The position numbers were made by a program, and so were the translations under genes. From Cyclaneusma minus (lineage: Eukaryota; Ascomycota; Leotiomycetes; Marthamycetales; Marthamycetaceae), in assembly GCA_037179335.1 (NCBI GenBank), contig JAKZHN010000042.1, positions 124,001 through 188,000 on the forward strand: a stretch of DNA of 64,000 bases. Direction: 5' to 3'. Every line of letters starts with the position of its first letter. Position 1 is the stretch's first letter. Positions 35,901 through 48,600 of the stretch are shown here, piece by piece. A model generated the notes under the pieces. It made no database searches, was not told the origin of the DNA, and was given only the letters and a program-made list of their open reading frames with translations.

Positions 35901-38900
35901 TAAATAGCTACAAATATTTCACCAATTTAATTATAAATTGTTTTATTAGCTATGCCAAAATTTAGGGCATTATTTGAATTACAATTAAAATCATTAATTA
36001 TATAGCCAAATTATTTTCAAATTCAATTAGATTTCCAATTGGAATTAAAATTTAAATTTAAATTAAATTCTCTATTGTCCAAGAAAAAAAACGGCCTGCT
36101 AAGCCCAAGGGTATTTAAAAGCCAAAAAACCTACGAAGAAGATCAAGAATTTTAAGGCCAATGAATAATAAGCTGAATGCCCAAGGAATTTTAGCTAATA
36201 GTAATTTTGGATATAATTTAAAGTTAAATAATTTAGAATTAAAAAAAAATGGATATATATTTTTATCTTATAAAAACTAATTTTGAAATTTAATGGTATT
36301 TTGTTTTTTAAAAAAGCTCAATATACAGCTATATTTATAATTAAGGAGAGAAAGCAAAATTATTACTAAAGGCAAGCCATTTAAATTTTTAAACCAAGCA
36401 GAAATAAACGGCCTTATAATTATAAATGTTTTTGAATTTGTTTTATTTAATTTTTAAATGCATAGTAACAAATATATATTTAAAATCAAAAAAATCAAAA
36501 AAATCAAGGGAAAAGCTATGTTTACGCTTTGTAAAAACTTAAAATTGATAATACAAAAACATAATAATTTTGGCAAGCAATTTATTTTAATTTAATTTCC
36601 AATAGTCCAATGCTATAATTAAAAAATCCTTATTTATTTAGCATTTATTTTTATTTTTAAATATAAATGGGTATTATTTTTAAAGGATATTATACAGGTA
36701 TACCCGCATTTTTAAAACAAATTATATAGAAAAATCTATTATTACCTGCTTAAGAAAATAAAAAACAATTTTTTTGGCATTATTATTTGTGTTTTAAAGC
36801 TATTTTATAGCTTAGCAAAAGCCGGCCTTTATTAACTTATTATTTATTTAAGGCATTATATTAAAAAGCTTTATATAAAAATATTTATATTTAACCCTTA
36901 TTTAATAATTTCCAATCCAGATTTTAAAAATCCAGATTTGCAAGCAATAATAGCACTTTAAATAAATAATATTTTCATTTTAGCCATTTTAAAATAATTA
37001 AATTTAAAGGAATAAAAGCTTTAAAATGCCAAATTTAAAGCCAAGCTAAAACCGGAATTAATAAAGAATATTTCCCTAATATTTAATAAATGCATTTTGA
37101 GGTTTTAAAAAAAAGCCATAACTTTTAAATAAAAAGCCCAAAATAATAAAATAAATTTTATAAATTTTATAGCTTTTAATATAAAAGCTTATTATATTTA
37201 AAGATAAATTAGGGCAATTTATCCATTTTTAATATATTAGCCAAAATTAATATTTAAGTTTTTAATTGCAGCTTAATATTAAAACACTATTAAATAAAAT
37301 GCAAAAATTCTAAATAAAAAATTATAATAAAAAATGGATAATTTTAATTAAGAATTTATTTATATTTTTCTGGATTTTTTTATAACCAAGCTCTTTATTT
37401 TTATAAACGGATTATTTGCTAATAATAAAAATTTGTTTTACCAATTAAATTATTTAATTATTTTAGCAAATAAATTCTTGAATATTTTAACAGCTATATT
37501 TAAGCTTAAAAGCAATATTTTTTATTAAAGCAATATCAAATTAAAAAAAATATTAAAAATATTCTAATTTTTAAAAATCTATCTATAGTATTAAATATTA
37601 ATATAGCAGTTTTAATTAGCTTTATTTTAATTTAATTATCATTTGGCTAAATATGCCCAATATATTTATTATTATTTATATAAATAGCTATAGCGTTTAT
37701 AAATATTTAATTAAGCTAGAAATAATTATAAAAAAGCGCTTAATAATGGATATTTTGCATTTAAAATAAAGCTATAAAAAAAGGGAATTTTAAAAAATTA
37801 GGTAAATTAATAGCAAGAATAATTTAGCTAATGCATTTACCAAGGCTGCTTTTAATGAAGTTTTGGAAAAATTGGTAAATATAAACAAGTCTATTATTAA
37901 AATGGAAAATTAGGTTAATAAAAAAAAGAAATAGCTTTAAAAAAAGTCTAGTTTTTTGGGGAATTATAATAAAAAGGAAATTTGAAAGCTATTATTTAAC
38001 TAAATACCAATATTGGCAATTGGCTAGCTTTTACTATAAAATAAAAAGCTCCCAATATTTAATTAGCTGCAGCAAGAGTTTTAAGCATTTATAAATAGCT
38101 ATAATAGTCCGTGCTTACGCAGCTGGCGCAGCGTTATTGCTAATGCCAAAATTTGAAAATAGCTTTAAAAAAAGCGGCAATAAGCAAGCCTTTCTTTTTT
38201 AAATATAATTACTAAGCATATTAACGACCCCCGAATCGCACATGCATTATTTCACTCGTTTACCTTTAATAAACCAATAAGAATATATTATATTTAACAA
38301 TATTGTATTTAAATAAATATAATTTAAATGTCGTTTGAAAAATAAATTTGCTAAAAAAAGGCCTTTTGATAGTTTAAAAAAAAGGCTGCCTATTTTACTG
38401 CTTTATAAAAGTTAAGTAAAAAAGGCAAATGCAAAAAAAAGCAATTTACCAAGCTATAAAATAAGCTATAAAATCAGCGCTTTATTAATATTTTCCGCAA
38501 GGCTAAAATTAATAATTATAAAGGTAGCAAAACGTTTTATAATTAAATTAAATATTTCATATATAGCCAAAGGGATTATAATAATATTAGGAAATATTTA
38601 TATTCTTTTATAAATTAAAAAATAATATAAAACATTATAATAACCGGCCTAATAAAGTTTTTAATTAAAGAAAAAAGCCTATATAGCTAAAGGCAATATT
38701 AAAACTAAAAAGATTTTTTTAAAGCTTAAACAAATGCGATATATATTATCTAAAATTTTATTAATATTGCCGGTAAAATTTCCTATTTTATTTAAATTGC
38801 AAATTTCGGTACTATATTATATATTCTTTTTCTTTAAAATTTTAAAGCTATACTAGCGGAAAGCTATTAAAATAAAAAAAAGGAAATTATATTTAAATTA

Positions 38901-40960
38901 AATTAGCACCGTATTATTGAGGATTTAAAATGGAAGATGCTTGCTTAAAAATATTTTATATTTAAAATTTTAGCCAAAATAACCTTTTTTTAAAATCCCT
39001 ATTATAAAAATGCCAAAATATACTTTTAATATAATAAATGCCCTTAAATAAAAATATATTAATACTATAAATATAAATGCTATAAATTTTAATAAAGCAT
39101 TTCTGGCTATTTTTACTGGCTATAAATAGCTATTATTTAAGGCCTTAAAAAAGCGTTTTGCAAAAATAATTGGCGGATAAAAATACCCAAAACGCAATAC
39201 CATTAAAATTAGGATTTTATATAAAAACCGATTTTTAAAAGCTTTTATAGCAGCTATAATTCAAAATAAAAAAATATTGTATAAATTTGCTTTTCCCGCT
39301 AAAACTATCCTAAAAATTTCATTTTAAAAATTTATAAAAAGGCCGTGAATAATGCCTTATATAAGAATAATTAAAAAAAAGCCATTATAATAAAATTTAA
39401 AAATTTAATAGCTAATAATATCTAAATTAAAATAATTATATAAATAGCTTTTAGTTTAATTTTTACCAAATAGATATTTATTATTAAATTAAATTCAAAT
39501 AGCGATTTAAATAAATATAAAGCCCATTTGATAATTTGCGGCTTTAATTTTTATTAAAGCTAAATTTAAAAACTTAATATATTCAGCCTTTCCAAATAAA
39601 ATAATTATTAAACCTGGCTATATTTTTTAATTAAATAAATAAATAACAAAAAACTAAAGTTGTCTAATTAAATTTAAAATTATTAAACTTGGTTTTAAAT
39701 AAAGCTTTAATAATTTTTACCTTTTTTTCAATCAAAATAGAAATAGAATTATTCTAATTTATATTAATAATATCATAATAGCTATTAAATTAAATATAAA
39801 CTTTAATAAGTATTTTGTTTTATTATCTACCAAATTTATTATTAAAAATTTGGGGGAAATTAAAAAAATCCTAGATATATAAATTATAAAGGATAAACCA
39901 TTAAAAACCCTATATATTAACCAAAACTATTATACTAATAATTTTTATATAAAATTTAAATTCCCCACGGGCAAAAAAAGGCTATATTTTATTTTTTTAA
40001 ATAATAATAATATAATAAATCCTGCTAAAAACAAAAAAAACCAAAAAAAAACAAAAAAAAACAAAAAATAGATTTATACCAAAAAAATTGGGAAAGCTAA
40101 TATACTTTATAATTTTAATAACATTTAATATTTATTACGCTGCAAAAAAACTAATTTGATTTATAGCTCATTTTTATAAGCAATATAATTTAGGGCTAAG
40201 CTAGCTGCTATATTATTTTAAAATTACAACAAATTAAAAAATTAAATATAGACTAAAAAGAATAAAAAAGAGCAAGCTAAAAGTTTATAATAATATCTTT
40301 TATAAATTATTTGTTAATAAAAAAAGCATTAGCAAATTTATAATTATGCTTTTAAAAAGGCTAATATTATAATTAAATGAAAAGCGAAAAAATCTTCTTA
40401 TATTTATTTATAAAATTAAATATATAGCAGCTACCGCAAATACCAAGCAAAAATACTAAATTGCCCAAATATTAAAACATATTAAATATAGCAAGCTGGT
40501 AAAACATAACCCTTATTATATAAATATAAAAAAACAACAATTAAAATATTATAGCCTTTACCAAAAAAATTCAGCTTTATAAAAAAATTAAATATATTAA
40601 TATTGCCTATCATTTTATTAAAAATTAAAAATTAATTGCAAATAATAAATAATTTATATTAATACCCAAAATATAATTGCAAATGGTTTACCAAAATATT
40701 GCAAAAAACTTAATTTACTAAATTTAAAAAGCTATTAAAATTAAAAAATAAAGGTCCGGGGAAAAGAAAAAGCGCCGGGCGCAATAGGCATTAAATATAA
40801 AAAAATAAAATTAGAAAAAAGCGCCAATTTTAATATATTAAAATTGCTATATTATAATATAAACTTAAATAATATATAAAGCATTATAAAGCTTTATAGC
40901 ATAATATAAATCGGCTATAATATACTTTTTAAAAAAGTATTAGAATTTGGAAAAGCTATA
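33000..40960 (+). pseudogene. Remains of a second, different Copia-type polyprotein (copy B)
   Basis: A degenerate zinc-binding segment is at about 33,925-33,995. The integrase region is at about 35,270-35,660: a block corresponding to HxSIGKxERYH reads AY.NIGRNKRYY, followed by AIKAINNTAGPNS. A 74-codon open stretch at 35438-35662 begins VFNAYLKL and includes KRAKTIKNIIAKIKK and ANALAIKS. The late reverse transcriptase region is at about 39,740-39,960: IYINNIIIAIK, NLGEIKKILDI, and KPLKTLYINQNYY. Order and strand fit one element ending at the polypurine tract and 3' LTR near 40,98x. Much of 36-39 kb inside it is unassigned. Confidence 0.7.
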
Positions 40961-40980
40961 TTATTAAAAGTTAGGGAAAA

Positions 40981-41167
40981 TATTAAAATGCCCTTTTAAT
41001 GGTTTAAATTAATCCTTTATTAAAATACCCTGATTATATATAGGGAATTATACCATTATATATATATATAAGCAAAAAGGGAACGTATGATACTTTTAAG
41101 CTATAAAATAGCCTTTTTTCTTTAATACAATATATTTAAAAGGTCCAGCCCACGTTGGATTCAAATA
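40981..41167 (+). repeat. 3' LTR of the 15.1-kb element
   Basis: It begins TATTAAAATGCCCTTTTAAT directly after a polypurine tract and is followed by the target duplication TTTAC. It retains GTCCAGCCCACGTTGGATTC where the 5' copy has only A and T replacements, so it is the less mutated copy at its 3' end. Confidence 0.85.
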
Positions 41168-42414
41168 TTTACGGCTATTTGAATATTTTCCAAAATTTAA
41201 TAATAAAAGTACTGCCGTAAATATAGGTTTTGCTTTTACTATAAAAAACCAAAATACTAAAACCGGAAATATATTAAAAGATTGGCTATAAATGCTAGAA
41301 ATATAGCCAATAGCTTTATTTTTAGCAATTAATATAAAAATAGCCAGCCCTAAAGCAAATCCCTATTTATACCTGGGTTTGGAAATCCCGAATTTAAATA
41401 AAAAAAATATTGAAGAAATTGGGAAAAATTTGGTAATTAAAATCAAAAAGAATAAAATTAAAAGAAATAAGGCCAATACCTAATTATAATAGATAAAAAA
41501 GTAACGAAAGCAGCATTTATAGCAAAATTAATTAAAATAGCATTTAAAAAAATACTTTACCAATTTCAGTTTTGTTTAATTTAAAAACCCAAAATAAATT
41601 TCCCGTTTTTGTAAATTCGGCCAAAATAAATATTTCCAATTGGGAAATAGCAATTTTCCATTTTAAATCACAATTAAAACAAGATTAAAAAATGTATTAT
41701 TAATTAATATAGCATTTTTATAGCTTTAAAGTCTTATAATTAATACTGGTTATTTATTTTTTATTTTTTAAGCGTATTAATTTATTTATAAAAGCCTTAA
41801 TTAATAATAAATAGTTTAGCATTGGCTTTATTAATAAAGGATTTGCTAAAAAATATAATTTATCTTTATTGAATTTCTTTCAGCCTAAGCTATTAATTCT
41901 AGTAAATAAAAACTCTGCTTTCTTAATTATTTAAATATTAATAGCCAAAATTGCTATTTAAAACCATTTTAAAAAAATAGGCCTTTTATTTACCAAATTT
42001 TTAAAACCATATTTGTCGGTTCACCGGGGGCAGGGAGCTAGCATTTAAAATAAGGGTCCGAAAACATGTGTATTTATATTTTAAAATAAAGCTTTAAAAA
42101 GCTTTAAGCCCTTATATAAATTATAGCTGCTTAAAGCAGGTATGCTAGCATTAATCTTAATACTAGCAGGTTTTTTTAATAGTAAATATCCTATTCCAAT
42201 TCATTATATTATTATATAACCAATAGCTAAATTTCCAAATTTCTATTTTTAATTTATTTAAATCCCATGCCGTTTTATAATTATTTTTTATATATTAATT
42301 CCAAAATTCTAGCTTTTTATTTATTATTGCTTTAATATTAAAAATTAAAAAATAATGGTAATTTATTGCTTAAATATAAAAGCCCGCAAATGCTGCTTAG
42401 CAAATAAATTTTAA

Positions 42415-42515
42415 ATAGCTGCGGGCGAGGCAGGCTTAAAAATTATAAAATTGTGTTACACGGGGCCGAGAAGGGCGCCCTGCGGGCACCTTATAAGGCA
42501 CGTGCGCTAAAAATG
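42415..42515. other. G+C-rich island with palindromes
   Basis: It contains CGGGGCCGAGAAGGGCGCCC, including the palindrome GGGCGCCC (42473-42480). CCTTATAAGG (42489-42498) and GGCACGTGC follow. The surrounding DNA is well under 25% G+C. It shares the GGCACGTGC word with the island at 24574-24642. Confidence 0.65.
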
Positions 42516-42631
42516 CGTAAAAACTAAGCATTATTTATTAAAAAAGCTAAGCAAGGCTTTTAATATATAATATTTAAGCATTGCCGTTTTTATTTAAAAA
42601 AGGCACCGATTATTTTTTATAGCAAAACAAT

Positions 42632-42695
42632 ATATATAATATATTTTTAATTATTAATATATTTTTAATTATTAATATATTTTTAATTATTATGA
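42632..42695 (+). repeat. 18-bp tandem repeat, about 3 copies (ATTATTAATATATTTTTA)
   Basis: Near-perfect consecutive copies of ATTATTAATATATTTTTA within A+T-rich DNA. Confidence 0.75.
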
Positions 42696-45600
42696 TAAAA
42701 TAGCCGCTTTTATTTTAAAAAATAATAGTTTGGTAAAATAATAATTATTTAATTAAATAATTGCAAATTTAATGCCAATTATAATATATTAAGCTTTGCT
42801 AAAAATTTTAAAAACCAGTTTTTTTTAATTTTAAAGCAATTCAATTTTAATCATATTATTAGCGCAATTTTTATATTGAATTAAAGAATCGCATTAAATA
42901 ATAGCAAAGGCAATAATATATTTGCCAATAATATTGCTATTAATAATGCTAATAAAAATGCTACTAATATTGGCAATTAAAAGCAATTTAGCGTTTTTTT
43001 TATGTAAAATTAAAAATTATTTAATAGCCTTTCCTAGTTAAGTAGCCAATTTATTAATGCAAATAAATTTGGGCAAATTTAAAATTAAAGCGCCCAAATT
43101 AAAATTACGGGCACGCTGTGCAAAAGCGAAATTAATTAAGCTTTTGCTTTTGCTTTTGTTTTTAATTTAATTTAAAGTCAAATTAATTTAAATTTTAATA
43201 ATTTTGCAATTGTTTAATAAATTATTTAAAAAAAAAAAATAGCGAAATTATAAATTGAAATTGCAATTTTTATTTGCAAATGCAAATTGTTTAATTTAAA
43301 TTTTAATAATAAATAATTAATTGCCAAAAGAAATTATATATTTAAGGATTTTTATATATTAAATATTAAGCTATATTATACGCATAATATATGCAGATAT
43401 TATAAATAATTTAATTATTTATAAAATGATTTTAATACGCATTTTTGTTTAAAAAAGATTGTATTTATTATATGTTAATTATATTTAAAAACCGTATATA
43501 TATTATATAATAATATTAAATAAGTTATAAATTGGAAATTCTTTTATAAAAAAAGATTAAAAATTTAATATTAAATGCAATAAATACAAAGCAATAATAT
43601 ATATTATATATATTAAACTAATTTGCTAAAAAAGTTAAAAACAAAATAAAAAAAATTCTTATTGCAAAATAAAAGTTTTGCTTTTTTATATGAAACATAT
43701 GCTTTTTATATCTTTTAATAACTATTTCATTTTTAAATTTTATAATAATATTAAAAAGAATTTTATTCTTTTAATACAGCAATTGATTATAAATTAATAT
43801 GCAATATCTATTTAAGATAGCCGGAAATATTAAATGCAAAAATAGACCCGATTTTTAATTTAAAACTAAAACTATATTTAATGCGAATAATTGAAAAAAA
43901 TATTATAATAATTATAATAAATTATAAAATTTATATAATATTTTAAATAATAATGCAATAATTTAATATTAATTTAATTGCGAAAGCAAAAAAACCAATT
44001 ATTATTAAAATAAAGGCTAGCAGCGCGGTTGAAATTAATATTGGATTTTTTTATATTTTAATTATAGCTTTAATAATTATAATTTATTTAATTGCATTTA
44101 TAGAAAGAAAATATATTAAAATCACCAAAAACTTAAATATAAAGCCTATAAAAATAAATAATTTAATAATAGAGTATATATTTTAAATAGCAATAGCTTT
44201 AATAGCCGTAAAGAAAAATAAAGGCCAATTATATAAAAATGGCTTTAATTATAGCCAAAATTATAATTATAATAATTAAAATAAATATAATTAAGGTTTT
44301 TTATAAAAACTGCAAATAAGATTTTTAATTTTATAAATTCCAAATATAAATATAATAATTAGAAAAAATGAATTGCTAATAATTGCCCAATTTAATAATT
44401 GTTTTATAAGGCAAAAGCGTATAATAATTAATTATTTAATTGAAATTAATATTTGCGAAAAAGTAAAAATTAAATAATGCTATAAAGTTTTTATTAAAAT
44501 TTTTAATAATAAAAATAATATAAAAAACCAAAGCATTAAAATATATAAAATATTTACATATTTATATAATTTGTTTTTAAATATGCTTTAATTTAAACAA
44601 ATAGGCAATAAATATTATAATTAGGCTAAAATAAATTTTATTTATAAATGCCAAATTAAATATAAAATTATTGCTTAAAATAAATTAGAAAACTTAAAAG
44701 AAATTAAATACAATAATTTATATTTTAAATGTAATAAATAAGAAATTGTTATATATAAAATATTTTATATATAAAAATGAGAAATATAATATTAAATTAT
44801 GCAAAATAGTATTTAGCAACATAAATAAAAAGCTATTTTTCATAAACGATGCCATAAATTTAAATAAAACTTTCATTATATATATATTAGGCAAAATATT
44901 AAAATTTTGGCAAAATAAAATTGGATTTTAATATAATCCCAAGGCCGTAAATTACCAAGCGTTAGAAATATTTGCGGAAAATATGCAGCAAAATATGCAG
45001 CAAAATTAAAATTAAAATTAAAAATTAGAATGCAAAAAGCTAAAAAAATTTAAATTATTTTAATAATATTTTTAATATAGTAAAAACTGGTATATTATTT
45101 ATATATTTCAATTGGAATTATATTATAAAAATTAAAGCAGATTTAATTTATTAATTTATTTATAAGCTATTTAAAAAGCAGCTAATTATACTAAAAAAAA
45201 CATTTTAATAATGCGCTAATAAAAAACTGAGTTTATAAATTAAAAAGCCTAATAGAAATTTTTATATTATTTGTATTTAAAATAATAATAATTTGCATTT
45301 ATATATTAATTATAAAAACTTAAATATACATTATTATTAAAAATTGCTATTTTTTCGTTTTAATTAATAAGTTTCTAATTAAATTGGATTTTAAAAATGT
45401 TTATTATAAAATTTATATATAAAAGTGAAATAAATAAAAAACAATATTTTGTATAAAATATAGCTATTTCGAATATTTAATAATGCTATTCAAATTAGTA
45501 AATGCGCTAGTTATATTTTAAATTTCTAGATTACTTTCTTTAGTTATTTAATTTTGGAATATTTAAATTTTAGCTTGCCCAAGCCCATTAATATATTATA

Positions 45601-48600
45601 TATATATAAAGCATTAGCATATTTTTTATAATTTATATATTATATATTTTATTTATATTATTATTTATTGCTATTTTATAATTGCAAAGCGTTTTTATAT
45701 ATTATTCCGGTTTTTTTCTCTATGTTTAATAATTATTCGGCTAATTAATATACTATATTTATTTTATATATTTAAATTAATTTTAAATTAATTTCTTATA
45801 TTTATATAAAAATTATTAATTAAGGTAATATAATAATTAATAGCATATTTAATTATATTATTATTTATTTATTTCAAATTAAAGGCATTTGCTAAGCTAT
45901 TACTTATACAATTGCAAATATTTATTCGGTTAAAACTTAATAGTTTTATTTAATTTATATATACGCTTTTATATACGCTTATTAACTGCATTTAATTTAT
46001 AATATTTAAATATAATTACAAGAATAAAGCTTGCTAATTTAGTTTTAAAAAATTATCTTTATATTTTATAAATTTTTACCTTACATGTTTTTTCTAAATA
46101 TAATAAACTATTATATTTACTATTAATATAATAATCGTTTTATATATAAAATAAAAAAATAATATATTAACATTTGTTATTTAATAGCATTATTATTTAC
46201 ATATAAGGTTTTTATAGCATTAAGCAATTTAAAAAATATAAATTTGCTAAATTCGGATTATTATTAACTATTAAAACTCTTTTAAAAAAAAAACTAAACG
46301 TAATTTTATATTTAATTTTAATTTACATTTAATATTTTTAAGGTGTTAAATTGTTTTTTCCAATATACCAATTCTGCCTTTTTATTTAAAATTTGGCCTA
46401 TTATTTAATAATGATATATTAACCCAGTATTAATATATAAATTTATTATTTAATTAATTCTTTTTACCAATAATACTGTTAATAGCAATTTTTTCTTTTT
46501 ATTTATTTTGGCTTTATTTTAAATTTTATTTTATTTATATTAATAAAAAATATTAAAGCTAATATTATGTTTATCCATTATTTAGCTTATATAATATATT
46601 TAAAAAACGGCTTTGTATTGGTTTTTTAAATAATCAATTTTACCCTGTTAAATTAAATTATTTTTACTATTTTTGTTAAATTTTAAAATCGCAAAAATTC
46701 CTTTTATCCTTTATAAATATATTATTAGCTTTTTTTATTTTGGCTTTAAACTTTTAATTTATATATTTCTTAAGCTTAGCAGTTTTATATAATTTAGCTT
46801 GCTTTTTAATTTTTTCCCGGGTCCGGAATAAAAAAAAACCTAATAGTTAAAATTAAATAAATATAAAATTTTATTGCCTTTTAATATAATACAATATATA
46901 AAATTAATATTGTATTAAAAATATAAATGTTTATTAAATATTTTAAAAAAGCTTTATTAATTTTCGAATTGCTGGCTTTTAATATTTATTATTGCAAGTT
47001 TTCAATATTTTTAATTTTGCAATATTCGCTTTTTTTGTTGCTACAAAATACACTATTATTATTAAATATTATGTTTTAATTATGCGTTTTATTGTACGAC
47101 CGTAAATTCTTGCCCTAAATATATATTAATTATTTATCCAAATGCTTTAATATTATATTAAGGTTTATAGCAATTAAAAATTTCCTTTATTAAAATAAAT
47201 GTTGCTTTAAAACCTTTAGCTTAAATTATTTATTATTATTAATATAATTTTTATTTTAATTGAATTCTTTATTAAAAGTATTTATTTATAATTATTAGCA
47301 TATAAATTTTAAAACATTATTTTTATATTTTGCAAATTTTGCAAAATGTATTTTTTAAATTTCTAAGCCTAAAAAACAACCCAATATACCAATTATTGCA
47401 ATATAAATATTTTTTGCTTTTCGAAATATTAATTATAGCGTTAATAATGGAAATAAGGGTTTTTTATCTTTTTGGTAAAAATTATAGCTACCGGCAATTT
47501 ATTATATAAAAATATTAATATATATATATATATATATTTAATTATATACAAAAAACAATCTATATTATATAATACTATATTACATTATTTTAATAAAATA
47601 TATTATATTATAATTAATTATATATTATTTTTCAAAATATATTATATTATTTTGGCAAAATATACTATATTATAATTAATTGTAAATTATTTTCCAAAAT
47701 ATATTATATTATTTTAGAAATTTAAAATAGAATTGGCCGTTTATTATAATCTTTTAAAAATATTGCAATTTATTAATAAAGGCATTATTTTTATTTTTGT
47801 TTTTTATATATATTTAATCAAAAATATATAATATATATATATTTCTATAGTTTCTAAATTTAGAATATTTTAATAAATACCCTTTTAGCAAAATTAATTA
47901 TAATTTTATTCTTGGGCGTATAAAACTATTTATTTATAAATACTTTAAAATAAGGCAAATTTAAATTTAAATTATTTATTTTTAGCTATATTATTCAACT
48001 CTTTAGGGTTTTATTTCTATTTAAAAAAATTTAAGCTTTTTTTAATTTTTTAAACGCCCTTCGCTATTTATTTAAAGTTATTTTCTTTTGCCTTTATTTT
48101 ATTATAATATTTTATTAATACGCCGCTTGCAATATATATATATATTTATATATTCGCTTTTCTTTTATTTGCTATCCAGCAAAAACTGCGCATTTTATAT
48201 TATTAATTTATTTTTATTAGCTATTTTTAATTTAAATAAAGCAATAGCAGCTTATAATTACTTTTGCGTTTTTTATAGTAGTATTTTTTCCCTTCTTTTC
48301 TTTTATGTTTTTTATATTGTTTTAATTTAGGCCGCTATATTTATATTTAAAAAATAATAATTTCTTTTTTAAAAATCCTTTTATTATTATAATTGGTTTG
48401 TTTATATTAAGCATTTTTTTTAGCAGCCTTTATTAATAGGCTTAGAAAACCCCAATTTTAAGCCCTTTTATAATTTTATAACCTTTTTTTCTACGCTTTT
48501 ATATTAGCCAATCATTTATATATTGGATTTTTATTCTTGCCTTTAATATATTTTTTTATTTTATTTTAAGCATTTTTATAAACGGGCTATTTGAATAAAA

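Larger units (their letters stand above)
26035..41167 (+). mobile_element. RIP-degraded Ty1/Copia-type LTR retrotransposon insertion, probably with a second Copia element nested in it
   Basis: Direct LTR copies lie at 26035-26220 and 40981-41167. The 5-bp target duplication TTTAC is seen at 26030-26034 and 41168-41172. A purine-rich AAAAGTTAGGGAAAA immediately precedes the downstream LTR, as expected for a polypurine tract. LTR ends read TA...TA, consistent with TG...CA after C-to-T/G-to-A change. At 15.1 kb it is too long for one Copia element. Two sets of polyprotein remains are present (27.3-32.3 kb and 33-40.9 kb), so nesting is likely. All reading frames are destroyed. Confidence 0.8.
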
